This document shows positions 21,852-32,990 of a stretch of 64,000 bases of DNA, piece by piece; the stretch's first letter is position 1; each line of letters opens with the position of its first letter. The notes beneath the pieces are model-generated. The model had not been told where the DNA came from. It ran no database searches and saw only the letters and a list, made by a program, of their open reading frames with translations. Source of the DNA: Schistocerca nitens (Eukaryota > Arthropoda > Insecta > Orthoptera > Acrididae); contig NC_064623.1 of assembly GCF_023898315.1 (NCBI RefSeq), positions 12,971,140 through 13,035,139 of the forward strand. Reading direction: 5' to 3'. A program made the position numbers and the translations under genes.

Positions 21852-24577
21852 CATGTCTCCTCAGGATCATCAGGAGCATTTTCTCTGATGTTCCACCACA
21901 GATATTTGCAGTTTCATTTTTGCTATGTACAGTTGGAGTCAGTGCAAACAAATACTGCCCATCATGTACTTTACGTGACACAGAGTCAACAGAAATCAAC
22001 TATCTATTTGTTCCTTGGTACAAACTGTTTTTTAAATGTGAAACTTCATATTCCTATTTGATAGAATGGTTTGAACTAAGTCTAGTTCAACAGTCTTTTT
22101 AATGATGGGTGTTAATAGGGATAGCAAAACACACAGTGTAACCCAAACTCTATAGGCATTTGAATAGCGCTGCAACTCAATAGTAGCAAAAAGGCAGCGT
22201 GGCAACGTGTGAGGTTCCTATATCCTCACACATCATATTATTTACAGTTTTTTTGGCATTTTTAAACCCATTCTTTAGTGTGGCTGCATACTGACCCATG
22301 AAGTATCAACAGTTGTGCAGTTACAGCTGGTTAAACTTTATCTAGCAGTAAAATTATCTTTGTCTGCTGACAAAGTTTAACGAATTGTCACTGTCATTTG
22401 TTATGTGCGTGCGCTGGGCACAAGACTTGAATCGGACTCAGCTGATGAGCAGTGCTGATGGGATGTAGATGTGTTGAAGTGTGCATTTTGTTACAACAAG
22501 GATGAAATTTTACCCATCTTGAGATTATCTTCTGTTTAATCATTTGCACCTACAGCATACCTGAACTTTCAGTGAGGAAAAAAAGCATTACAGGATTTTT
22601 AAAACGAAAGTGTAGCTTGAATTTTTTGAAGGAAGAACAATTGCAACAATGAACAATGCATTTTATTATTTGCAATTAATTTTTGTAAATTAAAGTAAAT
22701 CAATACACTCAGGGAAAGTACCGATTACAAATGGTCGATACACACATGCGATGTGGCATGTTGGCTGAGGAAAATGTTAGAAACAAACATACATCAACAC
22801 GACAAGTGCTGGAGACACTGGAGCAGAATGTCATTTTCTCCATCTCCCTGACTTCCAAAGCCTATGAAAACTCAGCTGATATTATCACGTAGGAATGTGA
22901 GAAATGAAAAATTAGGTTGTTCTGCAAACTTTTACACTAAGTAAAAATATTCCACACTGTATTAGTATTACAGTTATTGGCTTGTTCTCTATCAGTATCT
23001 AATGTAGTCAGTACTTCAGCCACCGCCTTCCCCAACTCTCTGCTTCTCACCTCGTGCACTGATCTGCACCTCAGCGTCTGTTTTGTACTGCCACAAACAG
23101 CATTACTCAGTTGCTGCTGCAGAATCGGTTACTCTTCCTGTTTTGCTGTTACTGACAAGACATTTCCATAAAACAAATATAACACTAGACTAATTTGGGA
23201 CCACTCTATTGGAAAAAGCACTTTCAAAACATGTTTTTTGTACCGAAAAACAATCTGATACATTTTTATAGATATTTTGCCAAAGTAGTGATGCTGCAAG
23301 AGGATGTGACTTCCGGAAATACCAGTACTGAGACGACACGAGAGTGTAGCACGGAAAGAGGGCCTCGAGCAGTACAGAGCACGGGCAGCCTGCTGGCAGT
23401 GGAACACGCCAAGATTGCCCAGGGCAGTTACAAGTGTTAACTTGGAAAAGTAGCAGGTTTTCTTGTTTCGATGAGGCTGCATGATGGGGAGATACCTATA
23501 TAAAGTTGTCATTACCTTTATGGCATCTGCACTGCCAGTTTGGCACATTTCCATGCAGATTTTCATTCTGCCACAAAGGTACTCACCGAGGTATACTCAC
23601 TGTGTGACTGTTGTGGCAGTCATTATCACTGTACAATGGAAGTTAATGAGCTCCAAAGACTAGTTGTTTTACAGTCCCTGTATCGGGGGTGGAGGGAGGG
23701 GGGGTCAGCTCGTCGGAACCTGTGCCGTATGTAACTATGTACATACAAGCTTCTGAAGGAAGTTTTTCAGGATGAGGTTTTGACAATGCTCACCTGCTAC
23801 TGGCCTGAATTTTGGTATTGTAAAGAAAATGTGCTTCAATGATTTAATCTTGTTATTTGAAGTGCATCATTTGTTAAGTTTACTGAGTGGTGATCTGCAC
23901 CCTTAACTATTTTATTGTTTTTTTTATGCTTTTAAGTAAAATTTTGATGTATTTTGTAGGTGTCTCAAACTATGTTGACTATTCACTTGCAGTTTCAAAT
24001 AACATTGTTGAGGTGACCTTACTGACACCTTTAAACTACTTCAATATTTATAGCCTTTAAAGTACTTGTTGACAACTCCCCACAATTTAACAGCTGTTTT
24101 ACAAGAGCTTAACCGAATAATTAAATGCGCTCACGTTACCCTCAAGTGCCTTATGTAAACTGTTCGTGTTAAAAAACTTTGTGAAATTCTTTGGCTGAGG
24201 GTGGACTCATGTCACTTAACATTCCTGCATCTTTTGACCGTTTCCCAATCCGTCATTATCTGCCGACACTGAGCACAGAACGACACACATGTTGAGCAGT
24301 ATTTGTCTGACCTGACACCTTCTACAAATTGCAAAAACGAGATTGCAAATGCCTGCCAAAATGTCCAGTAATCTGTGCCCGACCACTCTTGCGGCACAGC
24401 TGTGGTGACAATTTCATGAAAAAAAAAGGAAGATTAACAGATTGTTAGAGACAGGACAACTTAACGGTTTGGTCAATAGGTGTTGTGGCAATAAGAAATA
24501 GGTCACTGTACACATAAACAATGGGATGAGGGACCAATCGGCTACACTAGCTTCTGCCTGGCATGGCAGTGACTCAC
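21456..24577. other. Intron with a microsatellite
   Basis: No gene recognised. It includes 16 C at 21795-21810 followed by (CA)n to about 21848. Open frames through this tract are repeat artefacts. The rest looks unique. Confidence 0.5.
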
Positions 24578-24682
24578 CTCTGCAGCTCCTGCTTTGCCCT
24601 CTCCTCCTCCTCCTGCTGCCGAGCCGCCTCCTCTAACCTTCTCCTTTCATCCTCCTCTCTTTGCCTCTCCTCCTCTTCTCGG
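24578..24682 (-). CDS. ACBD3: ACBD3/GCP60 exon: charged coiled coil
   Basis: This 105-nt exon encodes REEEERQREEDERRRLEE followed by ARQQEEERAKQELQ, the Glu/Arg/Gln-rich single helix that links the ACBP and Golgi-binding regions of ACBD3. The acceptor is CTGTCCAG|C (24683-24684) and the donor is CAGAG|GTGAGT (24576-24578). The one leading base and two trailing bases match the neighbouring exons in phase. Low-complexity Glu/Arg helices occur in many proteins, so the assignment rests on phase and on flanking exons that are specific to ACBD3. The downstream intron is about 20 kb, the longest here, and holds most of the Penelope-like and mariner copies. Confidence 0.87.
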
Positions 24683-25369
24683 CTGGACAGATGCATGAAA
24701 GCAACATATTATATACGGGAAAAGAAGGGGAGTTTGTACAAAAATCTTAACGGGCAAGAATTGTGAAGCAGTCTCCCAGGAGAACTTCACAAGTCACTAC
24801 ACTGTTATAAACAATGCAAACATTATAGTTTAAAGAAAAAACACAGAATGAAAACACTCTACAGCTATACAAGATGGTGGGCGCCATATAGTATTTCACA
24901 AAAGGCTCAGTACACGTCAATTACATTTTCGGATGGTGATAAATAGGAAAACGTGAGCAACTGGTTGTGTATTTATTCTTTTTTTTTTTTACACTATGTT
25001 TCCCAGTGAGTGACATTTCAGTGCATCTGCACAACAGGAGTACGGTTATACATTTCTCACTATGCCCACTTTACACTGGGGCACGCACCGGCGAACAGGC
25101 ATCACTGAACAAGAATTCTGTCTGGTGCAACAGTAAGTGAGAACAAGACAACGGCACTCGGCCACGTTCGGTTCACATCAGCTGGTGCTCCCTCGTGTCC
25201 CTCCAGTTGTCGGTTTTTTAAGTAACTGTGAAAGTTCACGTTTTCTCTGTTTCGGCACTAGCAGTATAAAGAGAATTTGTCTGTTGTCGCATTTACAAAC
25301 TACTTTTGTTTTTTGGTCTGATGGAATTACATTTTGCTGGAGACGTATTGAGTCTCAATTTTATCTTCA
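24683..25369. other. Intron, no feature seen
   Basis: Immediately upstream of the ACBD3 coiled-coil exon. It holds a T run near 24979-24990 but no feature I can name. Confidence 0.45.
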
Positions 25370-25699
25370 GTAAGGATAGAAGCTGAAGTAATGAATTAAA
25401 ATTTGAGCCAATTCCTTCAGATCACTAGATCATATTTACCTGAGGTACAGGCAGGATTTCCCGGTACACACAAAGCTGAGGTGCCATTCCAACGTTGGAT
25501 AGCCTCTACAGTATTGACGATTTCAGAAGGGGGAAATCGAGACGGGCTGGGGTGTGAAATTTGTGTTAGGGAGGGCACTGGACGAGGGTAATCCATCCAG
25601 ATGTGTTAGCCGCAATGCGGATAACATATGTGCCTAGTAAGCTCTCAAGTCCCAGCCTAGGCACAAAATTTAATTCATTACTTCAGCTTCTATCCTTAC
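25370..25699. mobile_element. MITE-like element with about 34-bp terminal inverted repeats
   Basis: Left GTAAGGATAGAAGCTGAAGT (continuing to about 25404) is mirrored almost perfectly by the right arm 25665-25699. Total length is 330 bp with no coding capacity. I cannot assign a superfamily: no clear target-site duplication was seen. Confidence 0.65.
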
Positions 25700-27180
25700 C
25701 ACAGACTTCTGTTTTTGGAGAGAGCTGCACGAGTGACACAGTGGTCTGAAGAGAATGCAATGTTGGCGAGAGAAGAGTGTACATGACATAGGTGCTTGTG
25801 GGGTCAGAGATCCACAGCACAAATGCCAAAGTGAAACTAATACAATTGGTATACTCCAACTAAATTACTTTGTGACTGACAGATTGCAGTATTGCCAGTG
25901 AGCAGCCACCCGCAGTCCACGAGGCGCTGCACGTACCCACAAAACGAGCAACACTGCAAAGCACACGGTGCTGGAGAAACAACTACAATTGGCTGGCCCC
26001 TACCACTCAAAGCCTTGAAATGACAATGACAAAGTAATTTTAATCAGGGTACAGAAAATTGCTGAAGCACTCAGAGGTCCAACTGGAGATCTGACAAAGG
26101 TGATAAATTCATTTGATCCTTCCATCAGGTGGAAACGTAATTAATCAGCGGGAGCTTTGTATTTCTTTTTTTTTTTTAAACTGAACAGCACAATGAACTT
26201 CCTTGAAAGTTAACAGGTACAAATATGCATCCATTATGTATGAAGACCCGATCAGTCAGGTTGCTTACACTGGTAGAAGTAATTGTATGCCCGATGATCA
26301 CTGTTATTGTAAAGGTTTCTAATCAGAATAAATAAAGATGATTTCCCATAATTACACTACCTCCTTTCTAACAAACTATACAGCAGATTTTATTAAATAG
26401 CCTACTTAATAGGTTGAATGAATATTTCACATTTCATTTATCATATTTTATTGACATTTACCTTCATTATATGTAGTTGAAGTGAATGTACAACAGCTAC
26501 TGAAATACAAAGCACTTTCTAATAACCACAGTGTAAACATCAGCCTTTCTCCAAGTTACGTTGATCGCTAGCAATTAGTGTGCCGTTTTCAAATTTTCTC
26601 CTAACTTCTAGTGAAAAGCCAGCAAGAAGCACCATCTGACACAAGTCTGAAGTTTTGGAACAACGCTAAGGAAGGCAGGAGCTGCAGGTGTGCTACCTTA
26701 ATGCTTGCGTACAAGTTCAGGCACCTACATTCTTCTCCTCCTTACCTAATTTGTTTACTTCATCAAAAACAATGCACTCACCATGCAAAACTAATCCAAT
26801 CTGAATATCAAAGCTTTGTGCTGTGGTTATAAGTGGTAATGTTATCAATTGAAACACATGTGATAATTATAAGTGACTAAAAAACAAGACTGTGGATTTT
26901 GTTAAGGTTGTCACCTCACACTTGTTCTCTTCTAATTTCATCCAATCCTTTCAGTGTAATGGTAGCAAACACTGGCGAATTATCAATGAAAGCTCATTCG
27001 CTTATGTCCATTTCCATTTGCTCCCGTGTAAACCAGCCTTTAACAGTTGTGAGAAAATGTTCACAAAAGGTGACAAATGTGCTAAATGTGAACTTTGATA
27101 GCAGCAAACATTGCAGTTTCTGCACTGTTAGGCAAACAAGGTGAAACAGGGCTTTTCCGGCAGTCTCAACTTTCACACTG
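25700..27180. other. Intron, no feature seen
   Basis: No recognisable coding, RNA or transposon motif. Confidence 0.5.
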
Positions 27181-28415
27181 AAGAACCTCATTTATCTGGA
27201 CTGAGTGGGCCATATGTAATCCGGATTACTGAAAAATTAGGATAATATGAAAATATTCTACTAAATGTGAAGCTCTTATAGCCACTACAATATACAAATC
27301 CTTTATTTTGGCACGAACAAGAAACCCCCTTTTTGATCATATTTATAGTTACTGTAGTCTACTCACATTTATTTACTGAAGTAGTGTGCAAATTTCTTTT
27401 GTGACAAACTTGTGTGGTGTTCAAGAGCAGCACGAAAACAATAGAAGTTTCCCTAACATCAGCTCAGATGGATTTGTTTCTTGCTGACGTTCTAGATAAA
27501 CAGTCAATTTTTCCAGCTGTGCCACTGCTTTAAAAAAAAAAAAAAAAGGGGGGGGGCATAATTTGGAAGCCAGAGTCTTTTAATGGGTAGGATGCGATAA
27601 GAATGCCCAAATTTATCTGCATTATAAATCTGATGTCGAGTTCAGTTTTCAGAGGAAATAACTTCTTCAAATTAGTTTGTGAAGTTTTCTGCAGCACTGT
27701 TCCGTCCAAAAACACTTTCACCTGTCACTGAAAGCTAGAATATGCCATGACGAGCGTTCCATCTTTCCAACTGACCTCGGCTAGGTAAGAAGTTAGGCTC
27801 GTCGTCGGTTAGTTCGTCATTTAATTTTAACACTTTTTCCTGCAGCGCATGGCAGGACATCTGAACACCAAGCACTCTTTCCTCACAGAACCAAACAAAT
27901 AATGCTTCATCCAGTGTTCATTTCTTGCTTTCCTTATTGCACACCGGTTCTGCAAACTGTATTTAGCCATCATTTTGAAGCACAAGCCTTCAATTTCTTT
28001 CCAGTTCCAGTCCGAGACAGTCACTGTCCCTACACCACATTCTGCAGGTATGTTTTTCCACAATTTTTCTTTGTCTAGTTTAGTGCTTCCAACTCTCTGC
28101 CCTTTGAAAAAAGGACTTTCTTTCACTCTGAAGCCATTTCAATGATGTGCACTCAAAATACACAACAAAAGAACAACAGCGGTACAGCTTCGTAACTGTG
28201 TAGGAAACAGTTCTACACAGTTATGAAGCTGTACCGCTGTTGTTTTTTGTTCTGTATTCTACTGTGCCAATCTCTATGCAACCTGAGGCACCACTGTAAC
28301 AACTGTACATATACAGTACAGTACCAATATACAACCCATACTTTCACATAAAAAAAACATGAATCCCGATAAATCAGAAATCTGGACTGATGAGTACCAG
28401 ATAAATGAGGTTCTT
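27181..28415 (-). mobile_element. Pogo/Tigger-type DNA transposon remnant
   Basis: Ends AAGAACCTCATTTATCTGG (27181-27199) and its exact complement (28397-28415) delimit a 1.24-kb element. The minus strand from about 28126 reads KNIPAECGVGTVTVSDW, KEIEGLCFKM and KARNEHWMKHYLF, the CENP-B/pogo helix-turn-helix. Lower down (27640-27570), across a frameshift, it reads QIYNADKFGHSYRILPIKRL, the Q-x-Y-N-A-D-E-T-G first catalytic Asp block of Tigger transposases. An A/G homopolymer (27533-27556) follows, and the rest of the DDE domain is missing. A hairpin at 28167-28250 interrupts the upstream end. Confidence 0.72.
28167..28250. repeat. Snap-back palindrome inside the pogo-like element
   Basis: AACAACAGCGGTACAGCTTC and the following bases to 28202 are mirrored from 28214 by TACACAGTTATGAAGCTGTA and ACCGCTGTTGTT, with one mismatch and an 11-nt loop. 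Confidence 0.9.
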
Positions 28416-29689
28416 GCATACTTAGCACCTCATCACTTTTTGTGGAAAATCTACCTGCAACACTAACAACAAACGTATCATTTTTGAGCACTCTCGACTG
28501 TCATTATAAAGGGTATTGGGTTCCATGTCCATAAAGTTATTTTTACTTCAATATCCTGATAGATACAAAAAGTTATAAATATTTAACTATACAACAAAAT
28601 ATTGATCTCACTTTATACCATAATTTGGATAAACCATAGATTTCGATACCTTGAACCATTCATTAAACATCAAGAGTACAGAGACCATATTACACACCTA
28701 TGTAACAATGCTTGCCAGATTTTCTTGCTAATCACTCATTTCAGAATGTTATTATGGCCAATGTGACTTCACTGGCGTGCCTCTTCAACTGAGAAAAAAT
28801 GCTTGTGCTTTTTAGAGTACACAGCTTGAGTGATCTTTGTACCAACACCACAGGGGAAGAAAAAACAACAGATAAGGAGGCTACATCCACTTACAGCAAG
28901 CATCACCTTATCTTGTTTAAACATCATTTGAGCGGGCTGCATTCTGCGTCAAGAAATATTAGGATCTTACTAGTGATTATTAACCTCAAAATTCTGCATA
29001 TACTGTAGTCTGCTTGCATCCAACAAATATTATGAATGGCCAGTAACAGATCCTTATGGTCTAGGTTTGGCCCACTTTCTGCTTCCTTTTACCTTATATT
29101 CTTCTTCCAACCCTCTGGGTTCAATTACACCACAGTCGAGCTCAGGCTTTTCCTCAGTTTACTCCTTAGCAACTTGACAATATTTCTTTTTCTTTTGAGT
29201 CAGTTTGCAGTGGGCCACATTATTTCAGCTGGCCCTTTCCTTGATCTACAACCTACAACCAACTCTATGAGCCTCTCTTCTTTCTATAGCTTATGTCATG
29301 CCAATTTTCAACCTCAAAACACTGGTGTGTTCCAGTTTCTTTTTGAAAAGGTCACATTCCTAATTGTCTTTGTGATACTTAAAGGTTTACGATCCTGTTG
29401 AACTTCAAAAAAAGAAAGACTTTTTTGTTCCGAAAACAGGTAAAATTCTGTTTGGTCTGTGTATTTGGCCTTATTGTGTAATTCTTACAAAGAATGCAAT
29501 CCTTTATTGCTCCATATCTGTCCCCTTTCTCTACATGCAAGTAAAGCTTGCTAAAATACCGTCTTCTGTACCAGTCATTCTCTTTTTCAGGACCTAAGGT
29601 CTCCTTTAACATCTTAGATTCTAATTTCTTACCCAGACCTCTCCTATTCACAATGAGACATTCTGTTGCACACAAAGCCTCTTGCTGAA
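28416..29689. other. Intron, no confident feature
   Basis: Nothing I can name. One 121-codon plus-strand frame is hydrophobic and C/T-rich with no family motif. Confidence 0.45.
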
Positions 29690-29880
29690 TGAAAGAACAA
29701 CAGTTGCCTGGGACTGCAGTCATGTGTGTGCACGCGCGCCCATGTGTATCTATTGTTGACAAAGGCAATTGGCCGAAAGCTTTAAATGTGAAAATCTTTT
29801 TGTTGTGCCTATCTGCGACTCATCATCTCTGCTATATGGTGAGTAGCAACTTTCCTTCTCATAATATTGCAACAACACCT
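29690..29880 (+). repeat. Partial Penelope-end derivative
   Basis: Contains AAAGGCAATTGGCCGAAAGC at 29761-29780 and the downstream CTTTTTGTTGTGCCTATCTG and TGGTGAGTAGCAACTTTCC seen in the other copies. Only one arm is present. Confidence 0.55.
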
Positions 29881-31264
29881 AAGCTTGACATTGAATGACA
29901 TAATTCATTTATTGGAAACACCTCCAATTAGCTGATATATCATTTCCTTCTTGCTGATCCTAGATGTGAAGGGTTCTCTTTCAGCAGTGTTCGCATCTAT
30001 CCAAACTCTCAGGTACTTTTTTTGTCCCTCTTCTACATTTAGCCCCTTGACATTAGTTACGAAATCCAATTTCTTCAAAGAGATCTGGAGCCTCACTCAC
30101 AGCAATCGATTCTCAGGTCTGTTTCCACAACCCATTCTGTCACCAGCATTGACCCATTTATTACACAGTTCCTTGAACCATTCATCAATGCATTTTTCCT
30201 GCACACAGTTGAAAAGGAACCTCGATTGCTTGTCACTGCACAAAACCGATCCTAATCTCGAAGGCAGCTTAAAACTTCCCACCAATTTTCACTTTACAAA
30301 TGGCTTCAGTCCAGGTCGTTGGATGAGTCTTCTTGTTTTGCTGTGTATGTTCATTTTTTTCCAACACTTGGAATAGTGGATTTCAAACAACAAACGTCTC
30401 GTTCCTGAACTTCAGATACAAAAGTACAAATTTAGGGTTGATGAGCTGCTCAGCACGAAAGGGTCCCTTCCTAATGCCTACTTGATATTCTTCCACTTGT
30501 GAGGAAAAACGCCCCTCTGCTTTATTAAGGGTCTGCAAACCTGTCAGTTTTTTACTTTTTCCCTCTGAATACATGAATTTTTGTGGAAATTCCACCATCC
30601 ATAACACTGAGACAAGCTAACTCAAGCAGAAGCTCAGTAGTAAGTTCATAAGACTGCAGGGAGACGATGTGTGCTAGTCCACTCCCATCTAAGATGAGTA
30701 TTACACCAGTCTCAGTCACTGGAGAGCGATCAAAGTGGAAATGTGAACGCAACTGCCACCTGTGCTCCTCACTGCCAGACTGAAGCACCAGCATGATAAT
30801 TGGTTCAATTTGGAACAGAATAATTGGTCTCTGGTAAACTGGATTCTTTTTAAACTGGTTTATTGTCTGGCACAATCACACAAAATTTCAAATTACAGTT
30901 GCCAATTTCAGTCAATGTGTCATAAGAAAAGCAGCAGTTCAATAACAAGTACGTTGATAAAACCACAATGTCAATCTCCATGTGCTTGTGAATGAAATAT
31001 TGCTCCCTCTTATCATCATAAAATTATGGCTGTTGAAACCAGTAATTACCAGAGGAAATTTTATGCAGTTGTGCTGGACAACAAATCATCTTAGAAAGAA
31101 TTTTATCAATCACAGACATCTTGTTACAACTCAAACGTTTCTCTTTCCAAAACTGATAACTTGTATAATGACATTTCAGCTCATACCAGGCATATCTGTA
31201 ATCTGTACGTTTTGGCACCTCAGAGAATATGGCAGTGCAAGCACTGATAGCCTGGACTTCTTTC
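29881..31264. other. Intron, unassigned coding-like fragments
   Basis: Minus-strand pieces between 29905 and 30875 (for example LTTELLLELACLSVMDGG) look less random than the surroundings and may be an old DNA transposon. I do not recognise the family and do not assign one. Confidence 0.3.
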
Positions 31265-31468
31265 AGGAGTGCTAGTTCTGCAAGGTTCGCAGGAGAGCTT
31301 CTGTAAAGTTTGGAAGGTAGGAGACGAGATACTGGCAGAAGTAAAGCTGTGAGGACCGGGCGTGAGTCGTGCTTCGGTAGCTCAGTGGTAGAGCACTTGC
31401 CCGCGAAAGGCAAGGGTCCCGAGTTCGAGTCTCGGTCGGGCACACAGTTTTAATCTGCCAGGAAGTTG
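31265..31468 (+). mobile_element. tRNA-derived SINE
   Basis: A tRNA-like region at 31373-31442 with an intact box A (TAGCTCAGTGG, 31378-31388) and box B (GAGTTCGAGTC, 31421-31431). It is preceded by a unique 5' body and followed by CACAGTTTTAATCTGCCAGG. It matches, from memory, an abundant grasshopper SINE. The reading direction with promoter boxes is plus. A minus-strand open frame through it is a shadow. Confidence 0.78.
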
Positions 31469-32344
31469 CAACAGAGAAAATTGTCAGTGGTTCCTGAAAG
31501 TGTCACAATAAACATGAAATTATATTTAAAAATTAATGGAGGTGGTTTCCTTGAACAATGTCTGCATAGCTGACAAAGCAGTCCTGTAGCCGCATTCGTA
31601 AAAAATACATGCATTTATTTGCCTTGTTTTTTTTTCACCTAATATAACATTTTATACTCAATTTCTTCAAAGTGTGAAACATATTTTAGGAATAGGAAAG
31701 GGTCCATTTAAACACTGTGACTGATGGTGTCGCTTCCAAGCCTCACTGATTCCTGTATCCACGAGTCGTGGTGCATATCAGATATGTCAGTGCTGTTCCC
31801 AATCATCCATTTGCTACCCACAGCTGCCGGCATCTATCTCTGCAGCATTGCACTTTCTCATCACTTTACACATAAAAAGCTTGTTGCATCAGAAGTATGG
31901 GCTGCCTGATGACAAATGGATGTTTTTCCTTTTTTTTTTCCCCCTTTCAAAATCACAAAAGGAGGGAAGATATTCGTGCAACGGATTTACAAAAAATAGA
32001 GTAATATTTTAGGCACTGGAAGGGCTTAACTGCCTAGGAGCAATATCTTATATTCTTTTAAAATAAATGTACATACAATAAATACTTCATTAAATCTAGG
32101 AAGCCCCATTTACATAACACTGTTTAAATTTTAAAAGATGTGCCACATAAAGGATTAAAGAAGAAATGATGTTTCCCAAGATTTACCACTGACACATGAC
32201 ACAGCCCATCCTAGGGCAATGCCATTCAAAAAAAAATTGCATGCTAAATTAAAATTTCCCCATGCCCTTCTGTATTCTGCAGGTTTTTTTATGTGTTTGG
32301 TCAAACAACACAGAGCACAATGAAAGATTCCATAAATTACTTAC
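31469..32344. other. Intron, no feature seen
   Basis: AT-rich, ends at the donor of the ACBD3 exon 32345-32485. Confidence 0.5.
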
Positions 32345-32485
32345 GCTAGCCTCTCCTTCTCTTCAACATCTCGTTTATGAGCTTCAATAAATGGAGCGAA
32401 GGATGGACACAGATTATCTAGCCTCTCCACAAAGTTACACATTGCCTCCTCAGGAGACATGGTACCCAACTGCTGCCACGCCAAC
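32345..32485 (-). CDS. ACBD3: ACBD3/GCP60 exon: second half of the acyl-CoA-binding domain
   Basis: The 141-nt exon encodes LAWQQLGTMSPEEAM, NFVERLDNLCPSF and then AHKRDVEEKERL. It corresponds to the W-x-x-W/L-G-x-M-S-x-E-E-A-M segment and last helix of the ACBP fold, running into the charged coiled coil of ACBD3. The acceptor is TTTATCAG|G at 32486-32487 and the donor is CTAGC|GTAAGT at 32343-32345. The leading G completes an AGG Arg codon with the exon at 36323-36464, and the trailing GC completes GCC Ala with the exon at 24578-24682. These exact phase matches are strong evidence that the exons belong to one transcript. The flanking introns are about 3.8 and 7.7 kb and carry a SINE, an RTE and Penelope-related repeats. 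Confidence 0.93.
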
Positions 32486-32577
32486 CTGATAAAGTGAAAA
32501 TGTTATTCCCATAGTGCCATAAATTCTAACTGGGTACACTAGCACATATGCTCTAGTTAAATATTATAGTATCAAAC

Positions 32578-32712
32578 TATGGAAACTCCAGGTAGGAATA
32601 TCAACAATGTAGGAAAAGATAGACTGCTACTTACAGTAAAGAAGACATGTCAAGTTGCAAACAGGCACAAGATGCTGGAGTTGGCAGTCGTGTGCACATG
32701 AGCTGTGCTTGC

Positions 32713-32760
<48 letters not shown>

Positions 32761-32892
32761 CGCCTATCTCTTTACTGATGAAGGCTGTGGCCGAAAGCTA
32801 TATGTGTGATTGTTTCAATCATGCCTTTCTGCAACTTGCCATTTCTTCTTTGTAGTAAGTAGGAATCTATCTTTTCCTACACCGTAAATATT
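32578..32892. repeat. Short inverted-repeat element with hammerhead-like core
   Basis: GAAACTCCAGGTAGGAATAT at the left, then AAAGATAGACTGCTACTTAC and AAGAAGACATGTCAAGTTGC, are mirrored at the right by GCAACTTGCCATTTCTTCTT and TAAGTAGGAATCTATCTTTT. The middle contains a (GT)n(GC)n tract (about 32717-32762) and CTGATGA-A-GGC-TGTG-GCC-GAAA at 32775-32796. It has the same design as 18215-18530 and no coding capacity. Confidence 0.72.
32775..32796 (+). ncRNA. Hammerhead-ribozyme-like core
   Basis: Perfect CTGATGA, one A, a GGC/GCC stem and GAAA. The cleavage strand was not identified. Confidence 0.4.
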
Positions 32893-32990
32893 ATAGTATT
32901 TAGTTAGTCAGTTCCACATTCCACAGATCATATTTATGATAAATATTATGAAGGGTAATGTGTGTACTGAACAACAGCTAGCAGAAACAA
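32893..32990 (-). mobile_element. Possible CR1-like LINE 3' tip
   Basis: On the minus strand, TGTGGAATGTGGAACTGACT followed by AACTAA resembles the 3' terminal signature (GTTCCACATC ... ATGGAAC then short tandem repeat) of the LINEs at 44857 and 39059. Short and uncertain. Confidence 0.3.

Noticed and set aside
21571-22102. Overlapping frames with PPPP and HTHTHT
   Set aside because: They run through the poly-C/(CA)n tract and have no family motif.
29036-29401. 121-codon plus-strand frame as a membrane protein
   Set aside because: Hydrophobic by composition only, with no start context, splice signals or recognised family.
31373-31442. Functional tRNA gene
   Set aside because: The A and B boxes are good, but position 33 is not T, the acceptor arm is poorly paired, and the unit is embedded in a SINE body.
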